Of a DNA stretch of 34,125 bases, positions 1 through 8,901 are shown piece by piece (position 1 is the first letter of the stretch; each line of letters opens with the position of its first letter). The notes below the pieces were generated by a model. That model was not told the origin of the DNA and made no database searches. It saw nothing but the letters and a program-made list of their open reading frames with translations. The position numbers and the translations under genes are program-made. The stretch is from an uncultured Gammaproteobacteria bacterium (lineage in GTDB: Bacteria > Pseudomonadota > Gammaproteobacteria > Steroidobacterales > Rariloculaceae), in contig CAJWKT010000014.1 in NCBI GenBank assembly GCA_913041665.1, forward strand, positions 1 to 34,125, read 5' to 3'.

Positions 1-843
1 AATAATGAGTGGCGGCATTAGAGCCAGGGCGATAGCGATCACGACTCTTTGTCTCATCCCGCCTGATAATTGATGTGGATAACTGTCTAGCCAACTACGA
101 AAATCACTATCTGATTCGACTACCACCCTACCCCTCATGGCAAAATGGGCAGTACCACAAAGTTCCTCGCATAGCAGCTCAAAAGTACCCATGCGTATCG
201 GCGTGAACCACTGATAAGAAATGAGGCCCGGCACAATATCCATTTTTGTACGAAATTCGGACACAGTAAAATTGTGCAGAACGTCTTTAGAGCGGAGCAG
301 CATCTTAATCGGCTGATCAATGGGAAGGTGAACTTCTTGACTGGCAATCAAAATGTCGTCCTGACCATTCAGGTCATCTTCAACCATGCCAAACGGATTC
401 TTGGGAGTGATTATCCGAGAATCCACAGCACCAAAAATACCATCCTCTCCCGGGAACCTATAGCTCCAGCTCCATTGCTGCCCAACAGCCTCCATTTCCA
501 AAGCTTCCTCAGGAACATTGACGAAGTTGGCCCATGTTATAAGGCCAGGCAGTAGCAGTGCGATAATTCCAACCGTAGTTGCAATCGTTAACCAAAATTC
601 GAGTTTCTTATTCTCTGGCTCATAGGCTGCCCGAGCATCTGCACGGTAACGGAACCGCCAAACGCAATAAGCAACAAAAAGATTGACGATCACGAAAACT
701 ATCCCCGTGACCCACACCGTGAGATTGATGGTTGCGTCCATTGCGCTCCAGTTAGAAGCTATTTCGGTAAACCACCAAGGACTCACAATATGAAAAACGA
801 CTGAGCCAACAACCAACAGAACCAACACAATTGCTAGAGCCAT
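1..843 (-). CDS. coxB: Cytochrome c oxidase subunit II (CoxB), 3' end replaced in frame by OppD/DppD-like ABC ATPase sequence at the window edge
   Basis: Manual minus-strand translation from ATG at 843 stays open to base 1 (281 codons, no stop, hence not in the ORF track): MALAIVLVLLVVGSVVFHIVSPWWF...VGQQWSWSYRFPGEDG...SKDVLHNFTVSEFRTKMDIVPGLISYQWFTPIRMGTFELLCEELCGTAHFAMRGRVVVESDSDFRSWLDSYPHQLSGGMRQRVVIAIALALMPPLII. CuA motif CEELCGTAHFAM (C-x3-C-x3-H-x2-M) present; the last ~30 codons carry LSGGMRQR. Confidence 0.88.
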   Translation of the reverse strand, partial: MALAIVLVLLVVGSVVFHIVSPWWFTEIASNWSAMDATINLTVWVTGIVFVIVNLFVAYCVWRFRYRADARAAYEPENKKLEFWLTIATTVGIIALLLPGLITWANFVNVPEEALEMEAVGQQWSWSYRFPGEDGIFGAVDSRIITPKNPFGMVEDDLNGQDDILIASQEVHLPIDQPIKMLLRSKDVLHNFTVSEFRTKMDIVPGLISYQWFTPIRMGTFELLCEELCGTAHFAMRGRVVVESDSDFRSWLDSYPHQLSGGMRQRVVIAIALALMPPLII

Positions 844-856
844 ACCTTCCGTATCC

Positions 857-1273
857 CTAAAAAGCTATATCTTGAAGTGAATCATCCCCAATCGAACGAT
901 CGCCCATCACCACTGCCCCCACAGAACTCGCGTTCTCCGCTGAGCCTATAAGCTCTTGGCCTGACGGAATGGCCGCACCGATGAAAATTAGAATAGGAAT
1001 AATCATCCATGCGACTTCCACTTTAGCGCTATTGCGAAATTGAATTTCCTGCTCAACCCGAGCAGTAGCAATAGAAAATATCATTAACCCGAACAATACG
1101 TGGGCCACGGCCACACAAACCCAAAAAACTAAAACGTTCAGACCGTAATCAGCATGACCGAGCTGGGTAAAGCCCGCGATCGTCGAATTCGCTGAAAAAA
1201 GAGAGCTTGGACATAAAACTAGCACTGAGGCCACTAGAGAGCTAGTCACAGACTCACGCATACTTCTGGACAC
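857..1273 (-). CDS. Short CoxII-like membrane protein (TM hairpin domain only, no CuA domain)
   Basis: 138 aa with a signal-like N-terminus, then TM1 GLNVLVFWVCVAVAHVLFGLMIFSI and KVEVAWMIIPILIFIGAAIPSGQELI, resembling the CoxII N-terminal VE(V/L)xWxxIPxxI helix. No C-x3-C-x3-H-x2-M. Ends 13 bp before the coxB ATG. Confidence 0.6.
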   Translation of the reverse strand: MSRSMRESVTSSLVASVLVLCPSSLFSANSTIAGFTQLGHADYGLNVLVFWVCVAVAHVLFGLMIFSIATARVEQEIQFRNSAKVEVAWMIIPILIFIGAAIPSGQELIGSAENASSVGAVVMGDRSIGDDSLQDIAF

Positions 1274-1540
1274 TTGTCCGGACTCCTAAGTTACCGTGTA
1301 TTTTTGCGCAGAGATGCTCAACTCGAGAGAACTAAGCAGCTGGCTACCGAAACCCTGACCCTTCTCAAAGAGCCACCCCTAGAACGGGCGTTAATGCTAC
1401 GGCAATTGAGGTCGTGCTGCAACGAGTAACCGCCAAAAATGTGCCTCTATCTGAGGCGCTCATCAAACACAAACGTAAAACTAAAATTATCCTGATTTAT
1501 ATATCAAGCATTCCCGCGTCAATACGCCAGAAACTGCATT

Positions 1541-2176
1541 TTACTGCAGCGTTTTAATATAAGCGGCAACATTGGTAACAGCTTCATCACTAGCAAGAGT
1601 GCCCACCATTGGACGCATCTGAGCACCAAATATATCCTGGGGGCTCGTGCCGCGTATCGAGTCGCGGTAATTCATAATCTGCCGTTCGACATACCAGTCA
1701 TGCTGACCAACCAGACTGGGCGTGTTGAGTGCTTCATTACCAGTGCCATCCGGAGCATGGCAAGCTTGGCAAAGCGCATAGGAAGCCTTGCCCGCATTTA
1801 TGTCTGCCCCAACTATAGTGGCAGCGCTTGGTGGTGAATCCAAAGTTCCGATATAGGCAGCAAGATCCTGCAGAACCTGATCATCCTCAAGCGTCATGGA
1901 AATTGCCCGCATCTGGGTGCCATAAATATCGCTCGCGTCTGGCGCCCTTAAACCATCTCTGAAATATTGAAGCTGGCGCACAGTATAGTAAGGCTCCATC
2001 CCACTAATTCTAGGTGAGTTTAAGGTTGCGTTTCCTTCGCCATTGACCCCATGACACACCGCGCATACTACAAACTCAGCCTCACCTTGAGCTACATCCC
2101 CCTGGGCATACACATACTGGGCAGTAGCGAAAAAACTGATAATCATAAATACTGTGCTAAATTTTAATTTGTCCAT
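1541..2176 (-). CDS. Dihaem cytochrome c4-type protein
   Basis: 211 aa, signal peptide MDKLKFSTVFMIISFFATAQYVYA, two CxxCH (CAVCHG, CQACHA) in two repeated class I domains, with a candidate Met ligand (GTQMRAI / GAQMRPM) in each. Confidence 0.88.
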   Translation of the reverse strand: MDKLKFSTVFMIISFFATAQYVYAQGDVAQGEAEFVVCAVCHGVNGEGNATLNSPRISGMEPYYTVRQLQYFRDGLRAPDASDIYGTQMRAISMTLEDDQVLQDLAAYIGTLDSPPSAATIVGADINAGKASYALCQACHAPDGTGNEALNTPSLVGQHDWYVERQIMNYRDSIRGTSPQDIFGAQMRPMVGTLASDEAVTNVAAYIKTLQ

Positions 2177-2342
2177 TCTTCATCTCATTAGATTTGGGCA
2201 TTTTGATTCCGGTGGGAAACTTACCGGAGTCTTGGCGGCTCTTCAAGGGTAATTGTGTTTTACGTGGGCTAGGATCGAAAATAGTTCTCCAAAAAAAACA
2301 AAGTACCTCTACCCTTCACGTCAGAACTGGTAAACTGATTTA

Positions 2343-2741
2343 GTGGAGACTACGTTCTTGCTCTGCAGTCATGCTCAGGCTGGTCCTGATAACAACCTGA
2401 ATATCTACGGTGTATTCAACGAACTTTATGCCCCCGATTTCCCTGCCCACCAAGATCGTTTAGTGCTCGCTGGAATTATCGAATGGGATAAACAAGAGCA
2501 GGGACGTATTGTGTTCAGCATTGATCTTCTGGATCCAGGCGACCGGTCAATTTTTACAATAGAGGGCCATACTGACGTAAACCCTACAGAAAACTCAGAC
2601 TCACCGCCTAAAAGCCAGTTTGTCCTGCCAATGGAAAAAGTACTCTTCCCCGCGGCCGGAAGATACAAGATTCGCCTAACCATCGAAGGAAAAAAATTAA
2701 CGGGTCCGTCAATTTATTTGATAAAACGCCCCCAGGATTAG
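2343..2741 (+). CDS. Conserved hypothetical protein (DUF6941-like, tentative)
   Basis: 132 aa ORF with GTG start: METTFLLCSHAQAGPDNNLNIYGVFNELYAP...; overall pattern resembles small beta-rich DUF proteins. Lies between the two c4 genes on the opposite strand. Confidence 0.55.
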   Translation: METTFLLCSHAQAGPDNNLNIYGVFNELYAPDFPAHQDRLVLAGIIEWDKQEQGRIVFSIDLLDPGDRSIFTIEGHTDVNPTENSDSPPKSQFVLPMEKVLFPAAGRYKIRLTIEGKKLTGPSIYLIKRPQD

Positions 2742-2756
2742 TGCAGCCCCTCCTAT

Positions 2757-3404
2757 TCAACTACCTGGTACATACTCAAGGCTAGCGATATAGGACACCA
2801 CATCCCTAACCTGCTCGTCTGTTTCCAGTATTTGAGCCATTCCACGCATAGGTGCCCCACCCAAATCACTCGGATGAGTCCCTCTCACACCTGCCCGAAA
2901 GTTCTCAAGCTGCCGAACCAAGTACCAATCATGCTGCCTAGACAATCGAGGTGCTTCAGTCAAGGTTAATCCCTGAGCACTTTCCCCATGACAGGCGATA
3001 CAAGTACTTTCGTATAATGCTTTGCCAGAAACAGCATTACCCTCTACGGTAGTAGGAGGATCAGGTATGGGCAGTGTTTGAATATAAGCCGCCACGTCTT
3101 CTACCGCCTGCTCGTCTGGTAAAACCATAGCCATGGGGCGCATTTGCTGTCCAAATAAGTCATCCGCGTGAGTTCCGCGCAAGCCGCTACGAAAATTCTG
3201 AATCTGCCGAACAACATACGCATAATCTTGGCCGCCACTAGCCGGAGAATTGAGGACGGTCATTCCCTCGCCGCCCGGCCCATGGCACGCGACACAAAGA
3301 GCAAAATGTCCAGCGCCTCTTTCGGGATCTCCCTCTGCCAACGCCGACGCTACACCAACCAAAGAAAAAACTAAAACAATCGTCGCTGCAACAAATACTC
3401 TCAT
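2757..3404 (-). CDS. Dihaem cytochrome c4-type protein (second copy)
   Basis: The ORF extends to 3482, but the signal peptide MRVFVAATIVLVFSLVGVASALA suggests a start near 3404 with AGGAA upstream. CVACHG and CIACHG haem motifs; QQMRPM and APMRGM candidate Met ligands. Confidence 0.88.
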   Translation of the reverse strand: MRVFVAATIVLVFSLVGVASALAEGDPERGAGHFALCVACHGPGGEGMTVLNSPASGGQDYAYVVRQIQNFRSGLRGTHADDLFGQQMRPMAMVLPDEQAVEDVAAYIQTLPIPDPPTTVEGNAVSGKALYESTCIACHGESAQGLTLTEAPRLSRQHDWYLVRQLENFRAGVRGTHPSDLGGAPMRGMAQILETDEQVRDVVSYIASLEYVPGS

Positions 3405-3514
3405 GAACATTCCTGTAATAAGAAAAATCCATTGTAGTTTGCGTGCTTTCCGTGCACAATCGCCCACCGAAAATTCAGGCAATCGCCAAGCAAGAATTCA
3501 GGGAGGGTGTTCGG

Positions 3515-4060
3515 GTGAATGTCTCTGTCCTAGAGGCTCTGAAACCTCTAAGGAAATCGGCCCTACTAGGGATTATCGGGATTGTTGGCATCGTTGTGGG
3601 CCTCAAGATAAATGCTGCCTATTCTACCCACCTAAAGCCCGTACAACCGATTGAGTTTAGCCATCGTATTCATGCTGGAGAAAACCAAATTGAATGCCTT
3701 TACTGTCACTCCTCTGCGGATCGATCCCCATCTGCTGGAGTTCCCAGTGTTGCAAAGTGCGTGGGCTGCCACGAACGTATAGCAACCGTGAGAGATTCGG
3801 CTGAAATCGCGAAACTCAACGCATACTGGCAAGCCCAAGAACCAATTCCTTGGATAAAGGTTCACGATGTACCAGACTTTGTCCACTTCACTCACAAGCG
3901 ACATGTTCTTGCGGGACTAGAGTGCCAGCAATGTCATGGACCAGTAGAGACCATGGACCGCATTGAACGGGTAGCGGATTTAACAATGCCATGGTGTACC
4001 GATTGTCATACGTTGAATCAGACTGATAACGGGCTTGACTGTTATACCTGCCATAAATAG
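3515..4060 (+). CDS. actA: Alternative Complex III subunit ActA, pentahaem cytochrome c
   Basis: Five CxxCH motifs (CLYCHS, CVGCHE, CQQCHG, CTDCHT, CYTCHK), one N-terminal TM/signal anchor, first gene of the act operon. GTG start at 3515 preceded by GGGAGGG; the ORF-track start at 3443 overlaps the divergent cytochrome and is probably over-extended. Confidence 0.88.
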   Translation: MNVSVLEALKPLRKSALLGIIGIVGIVVGLKINAAYSTHLKPVQPIEFSHRIHAGENQIECLYCHSSADRSPSAGVPSVAKCVGCHERIATVRDSAEIAKLNAYWQAQEPIPWIKVHDVPDFVHFTHKRHVLAGLECQQCHGPVETMDRIERVADLTMPWCTDCHTLNQTDNGLDCYTCHK

Positions 4061-4085
4061 GTACCAAAAAGAATAAAAAAAATCC

Positions 4086-6302
4086 ATGACTAGCATTAAT
4101 CGTAGAGATTTTTTTAAATTTGTCGGGGCTGGAGGCGCCGGAGCGGGTGCTGGTTACCTCTACGCAGAACTGGTCAAAAGACCGCAGGAATTACTAGTAC
4201 CCCAAGTTGTTCCACCTGAAGATTACTCTCCTGGGCTCGCCACCTGGTATAACACTGTCTGCAACCAATGCTCTGGTGGTTGTGGAATTTCAGTCCGAAT
4301 TAGAGAAGGTGAAGCTAAGAAAATTGAAGGCAATCCTGTCCATCCTGTAAATCAAGGTCGACTTTGTGCGCTGGGTCAATCGGGGCTAAATGCCCTCTAT
4401 AACCCAGACAGACTAAAAACTCCGTTAAGAAATAATAACGAAGGCAGATTCCAGGGGATTGAATGGGAAGAAGCAATAGATGAATTGGCCCAAAAACTTA
4501 ATGAGTCACGCGCCCGAAGGCAGAGTGATCGTGTTCAGTTACTAACTGGAAATATCCGTGGACATGTGAACGGGCTCATAGGCCATTTTATGGAATGGGT
4601 CGGTGTAGCTAGCCACATGCAGTACGACTTCACTCGGCCGGCTAACCTCTATGAGGCAAATCAACTTACCTTCGGCCAAAGTATGCTTCCCTACTATGAC
4701 ATTCGGAACACCCATTACCTGCTTTCTTTTGGTGCGGACTACCTAGGAACATGGCTATCACCAGTACACAACAGCCTTGGCTACGGTCATTTGCGGCAAG
4801 GCCAGACTGAAAAACGCGGTACTTGTATCCAAGTGGAGCCACGTATGTCTTTAAGTGGTGCAAATGCCGATGAGTGGCTTCCAGCCGTACCTGGGAGCGA
4901 GGGATCGTTGGCGCTCGGTATTGCCAATGTTATCGCTAACGGACATTACACTGGCGCTGACCAAGCTGAGTGGGCAAATGCGCTCACCACATATACACCC
5001 TCAAACATAGCCCGATTAACGGGAATATCTGAGGTCGATATCGAACGCATAGCGGAGGAATTCTTTACCAATGCCAGCCTAGCGATAGCTGGCGGGGCTG
5101 CAACAGCCGGTACTGAGGGAGTTGCTACTCATATAGCCGTAAATGCACTGAATTACTTAGCAGGCAATATTGGCCAGAAGGGGGGAGTGATCTTTAATTC
5201 TGACCCTGGATTTGCTCAAACCTCAACTTTTGAACATGCCAATTACCAGCAAATGATCACACTTGCAGAGAAAATGAAAAACAATGAGGTGGATATACTC
5301 ATTCTGCACGATACCAACCCAATTTTTTCAATGCCATCGAGCTCAAATTTTCAAGAAGCGATGGAGAACGTACCTTTGGTGGTTGCGCTATCCGGCTTCA
5401 TGGACGAAACCACAGCTATGGCAGACCTGATCCTACCTACCGATAACTATCTTGAATCATGGGGTGATGACGTGCCAGAACCAGCAGTAGGGTTCTCGGT
5501 TGCTTCAATCTCTCAGCCTGTAGTAAGCCGACTTTACGACACGCGTTCTTTGGGCGACATCTTGATTGACACTGCCAGAATGATGGGCACTGAAGTCAGC
5601 TGGGATTCGACGGAAGCCTATATCCAGGATGTTTGGAGTCGTATTTATGCCCAGCAAGGTGGTGATCCCTCGGGCTTTGATAATTTCTGGCGGTCAGCCT
5701 TAGAGGCGGGGGTTTGGGGGCAAGAAACCGCATCAACAAATCAAGGATCGACTGTCAAACCCTTTCCTGTCAACCAACTGTCTGACGTGTCAAATAAACT
5801 TGAGGGCGATGAAAGTGAATACCCCTTTGTGTTACACCCGTACCTTACTCTGACTTTCCTTGATGGACGGGGCGCCAACCTTCCATGGCAACAAGAACTG
5901 CCAGATCCTCTGACTAGCGTAGTCTACAACTCGTGGGTTGAGCTTAACCCGGGTACTGCGGTTGAGTTAGGTGTAAAAGAAGGTGATGTTCTGGAAGTCA
6001 CCTCCCCTAGCGGAACGATACGAGCGCCAGCTTTTATCTATGAAGCCATACGACCGGATGTAGTAGCTATGCCTATCGGACAAGGGCATGAGCAGTACGG
6101 AAGATACGCAGAGCAAAGAGGAGTAAATCCTATCGATCTAGTAGTGCCCAATTTTGATCAGCGGAGCGGAGCCCTTGCCTGGGCAGGCACCAGAGTAAAG
6201 ATCCTGAAAACAGGGGAACGTGTACTGCTAATCAAAACTGATGGCATTACCCGAACTTTAGGAAGACAAATTCTTGGCCCCTCTGAAGCAGAACACGGTT
6301 AG
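4086..6302 (+). CDS. actB1: Alternative Complex III ActB1-type molybdopterin oxidoreductase-like subunit (separate gene)
   Basis: 738 aa; TAT-like RRDFFKFVGAGGAGAGAG; cysteine motif CNQCSGGCGISV...GRLCALGQ; MopB fold features (GGAATAGTEGVATHIAVNALNYLAGNIGQKGGV; MPIGQGHEQYGRYAEQRGVNPIDLV). Directly followed by the ferredoxin-type subunit and NrfD-type ActC. Confidence 0.87.
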   Translation: MTSINRRDFFKFVGAGGAGAGAGYLYAELVKRPQELLVPQVVPPEDYSPGLATWYNTVCNQCSGGCGISVRIREGEAKKIEGNPVHPVNQGRLCALGQSGLNALYNPDRLKTPLRNNNEGRFQGIEWEEAIDELAQKLNESRARRQSDRVQLLTGNIRGHVNGLIGHFMEWVGVASHMQYDFTRPANLYEANQLTFGQSMLPYYDIRNTHYLLSFGADYLGTWLSPVHNSLGYGHLRQGQTEKRGTCIQVEPRMSLSGANADEWLPAVPGSEGSLALGIANVIANGHYTGADQAEWANALTTYTPSNIARLTGISEVDIERIAEEFFTNASLAIAGGAATAGTEGVATHIAVNALNYLAGNIGQKGGVIFNSDPGFAQTSTFEHANYQQMITLAEKMKNNEVDILILHDTNPIFSMPSSSNFQEAMENVPLVVALSGFMDETTAMADLILPTDNYLESWGDDVPEPAVGFSVASISQPVVSRLYDTRSLGDILIDTARMMGTEVSWDSTEAYIQDVWSRIYAQQGGDPSGFDNFWRSALEAGVWGQETASTNQGSTVKPFPVNQLSDVSNKLEGDESEYPFVLHPYLTLTFLDGRGANLPWQQELPDPLTSVVYNSWVELNPGTAVELGVKEGDVLEVTSPSGTIRAPAFIYEAIRPDVVAMPIGQGHEQYGRYAEQRGVNPIDLVVPNFDQRSGALAWAGTRVKILKTGERVLLIKTDGITRTLGRQILGPSEAEHG

Positions 6303-6309
6303 GAGTGAT

Positions 6310-7071
6310 ATGAGCGTTTTAGACACAATTCGAAAGTACCGGGAAGCCGGTTACTATAAAGAATTTGATTACCACTGGGGCATGACAGTTGACTTAGATA
6401 GGTGTACGGGCTGTGAAGCATGTGTAGTAGCCTGCCAAGCCGAAAATAATTTACCCATCGTGGGCGAAAGCAGTTTTGCCCAGCGACGTGAAATCAAATG
6501 GATGAGAATTGAGCGTTACTGGGAAGGAGAATACCCAAACGCGAAATTAAATTTTATTCCAATGTTTTGCCAGCAGTGCGATGAAGCTCCGTGTGAGACA
6601 GCCTGCCCAGTATTTGCAACGTATCACAACCAAGATGGTCTCAATACTCAGATTTATAACCGCTGCATTGGAACGCGAACCTGCGCAGTGTATTGCCCCT
6701 ATGAGGTACGTTATTTTAATTGGTTTACCTATACATGGGACGAACCACTAGAGCGACAACTAAATCCAGATGTTTCGGTGCGCGAAAAGGGTGTAATGGA
6801 GAAATGCACCTTCTGCATCCAACGAATCCGACAGGCAAAGGATCTGGCTAAGGATGATGATCGCAGAAAGGTGCGTGACGGTGAGGTTACCCCCGCCTGT
6901 GCGCAAAGCTGCCCCACCGAAGCATTGGTTTTTGGCGACCTGAATGACCCAGAGAGCCGAGTCTCCAAAATGGCAAACGATCCACGAGGATATCAAGTCC
7001 TAGAAGAACAGAATACCAGCCCATCCGTCGTCTACCTGCAAAAAGTTCATGGTGATGAAGAAGCTATTTGA
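6310..7071 (+). CDS. actB2: Alternative Complex III ActB2-type Fe-S subunit (separate gene)
   Basis: Four cysteine groups typical of NrfC/PsrB/ActB2 (CTGCEACVVACQ; CQQCDEAPCETACP; CIGTRTCAVYCPYEVRYFNW; CTFCIQRI...CAQSCP). ATG at 6310 with AGGAG at 6301-6305. Confidence 0.87.
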   Translation: MSVLDTIRKYREAGYYKEFDYHWGMTVDLDRCTGCEACVVACQAENNLPIVGESSFAQRREIKWMRIERYWEGEYPNAKLNFIPMFCQQCDEAPCETACPVFATYHNQDGLNTQIYNRCIGTRTCAVYCPYEVRYFNWFTYTWDEPLERQLNPDVSVREKGVMEKCTFCIQRIRQAKDLAKDDDRRKVRDGEVTPACAQSCPTEALVFGDLNDPESRVSKMANDPRGYQVLEEQNTSPSVVYLQKVHGDEEAI

Positions 7072-8395
7072 TCACGGAGAGCCCAGCTACGAGCAGGTTA
7101 ATCAAGACGTTATAAAGTCGCTGATTGAAACCGGCCCAAAGTACTGGATGTTGCTTGCCACGACGGTGGGTATCACTGTGGTCTGTTTTATTGTGCCGTG
7201 GATGTATCAGATTCATATGGGCGTCGGTGTTGCCGGTATGAATCGAAACGCCGTGTGGGGAACCTATCTGTCAAATTTCATTTTTTGGATTGGGCTTAGT
7301 CACTCAGGAACATTGCTATCTGCAGTTCTGCATATCACGCAAAGTGACTGGCGTAAATCAATTTACCGTAGCGCAGAAGCGATGACGCTGTTTTCGCTAA
7401 TGGTAGCGGCCACCTTTGTCATGGTACACGTGGGACGCCTCTGGTTCATACACTGGAGTTTTCCAATCCCCAATCCCATGGGTTTATGGCCGAATTTCCG
7501 CTCGCCAATTATGTTCGATGTGATGGCAATCACAACTTACCTCACGGCGAGCAGCATATTCATTTACATGGGCTCGGTACCAGACTTCGCTGCTGTCAGA
7601 GATTATAGTAGCGGACTTCGACGCAGAATCTATACAGTTTTATCTTTTGGCTGGCGTGGCACCTCAAAAGAATGGCATACGCTGGGCTGGGCCTACACCT
7701 TCTTTGCGGTGTTGGTGATTCCGCTTGCAGTGTCAGTGCATAGCATCGTGTCTTGGGACTTTGCCCTGTCAACGGTACCCGGGCTGCACCAAACAATTTT
7801 TGCGCCTTATTTCGTTTGCGGTGCAATTTATTCTGGCACGGCAGGCATCGTTACAGTGATGTACTGCTTGAGGCGCTTCCTAGGATTTGAGCGCTATATT
7901 GGAAAAATTCATGTGGACTACCTTGGAAAGCTTCTGATTGCGCTTTCTATGATTTGGACATATATCAACATCATGGAACTTTTCACCGGCTGGTACAGCG
8001 GCTCATCCGCGGAGATCGAATTTCTTAAGTTTCGTTTGTTTGGTTTTTACGCTCCAATGTACTGGGAAATGATCCTATTTTGCGCCTTTGTGCCGCTACT
8101 GATGTTGTTCAAAAGTGTCCGGCTTAACTGGAATCGAATGCTGGTCATCTCAATTTTGATCAACATCGGAATGTTGAGTGAGCGGTTCATTATTGTTTCT
8201 ACTTCTCTACCGAGAAAACTCCTACCTGATTCCTACGGGTTTTATTTCCCCAGTCCGGCGGAGATTTCAATCACTGTTGGATCGTTTGCAATGTTTGCAA
8301 CTTTATTTTTGATTTTCATTAAGGTGTTTCCTGCTGTCTCCATTTACGAGGTGAAAGAAACACTTAACCCGCTCAGACGGGCAGAAAAAACCTGA
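7049..8395 (+). CDS. actC: Alternative Complex III ActC, NrfD/PsrC-family quinol-interacting membrane subunit
   Basis: 448 aa polytopic protein, NrfD-type (WGTYLSNFIFWIGLSHSGTLLSAVLHITQSDWRKSIYRSAEAMTLF). Overlaps the actB2 end. Confidence 0.88.
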   Translation: MVMKKLFDHGEPSYEQVNQDVIKSLIETGPKYWMLLATTVGITVVCFIVPWMYQIHMGVGVAGMNRNAVWGTYLSNFIFWIGLSHSGTLLSAVLHITQSDWRKSIYRSAEAMTLFSLMVAATFVMVHVGRLWFIHWSFPIPNPMGLWPNFRSPIMFDVMAITTYLTASSIFIYMGSVPDFAAVRDYSSGLRRRIYTVLSFGWRGTSKEWHTLGWAYTFFAVLVIPLAVSVHSIVSWDFALSTVPGLHQTIFAPYFVCGAIYSGTAGIVTVMYCLRRFLGFERYIGKIHVDYLGKLLIALSMIWTYINIMELFTGWYSGSSAEIEFLKFRLFGFYAPMYWEMILFCAFVPLLMLFKSVRLNWNRMLVISILINIGMLSERFIIVSTSLPRKLLPDSYGFYFPSPAEISITVGSFAMFATLFLIFIKVFPAVSIYEVKETLNPLRRAEKT

Positions 8396-8901
8396 TGGAC
8401 ATAACAGGAACATTTCAATACGAAGAAGATGCTATTTCAGCAGCCCAAGGCCTGCATGCGGCCGGCATTAAAAACGTATCATTGATGTCACCCATCCCAA
8501 TGCATGCAGCAGAAAAAGCGTTGGGCCTGGGAAAATCCAATGTGCGAAAATTTACTTTGATCGGCGCTATTTTGGGTGGGCTCGGCGGTTTCTCAATGTG
8601 TGTTGCTACGGCACTGGTGTTCATAATGCCCACAGGTGGGCGGGCGATAATCGCTTTACCACCCTATCTGCTCATTACCTATGAAACTACTATCCTGATT
8701 GGCGTTTTGTCGACTCTCGTTGGTTTTTTCTTGGTAGCTAAATTACCTGCGTGGAAAAACCGGCCATACCGTGTCGAAGCCAATGTAAATCGGTTTGTGG
8801 TTGCCGTGGAAAGCCCTTCGAGCAATGAAGTAAAGAAAGCAGAGCAGATCATCCGAGGCGCAGGTGCCTTAGGAATTGAGCAAACGGGAGGTACCTTGTG
8901 A
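8395..8901 (+). CDS. actD: Alternative Complex III ActD (DUF3341 family)
   Basis: 168 aa with two TM segments; FQYEEDAISAAQGLHAAGIKNVSLMSPIPMHAAEKALGLGKSNVRKFTLIGAILGGLGGF matches the DUF3341 pattern. Translationally coupled to actC. Confidence 0.87.
   Translation: MDITGTFQYEEDAISAAQGLHAAGIKNVSLMSPIPMHAAEKALGLGKSNVRKFTLIGAILGGLGGFSMCVATALVFIMPTGGRAIIALPPYLLITYETTILIGVLSTLVGFFLVAKLPAWKNRPYRVEANVNRFVVAVESPSSNEVKKAEQIIRGAGALGIEQTGGTL

Noticed and set aside
135-555. ORF-track entries 135-347 (-) and 274-555 (+)
   Set aside because: Both lie inside the continuous CoxB reading frame and have no recognisable protein features; spurious out-of-frame ORFs.
1274-1540. Possible small gene or RNA between the c4 cytochrome and the CoxII-like gene
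   Set aside because: No ORF or convincing secondary structure seen by eye; would need comparative data.
3168-3654. Plus-strand ORFs 3168-3374 and 3250-3654, and minus ORF 3238-3459
   Set aside because: Antisense or out-of-frame to the dihaem cytochrome and actA; no domain.
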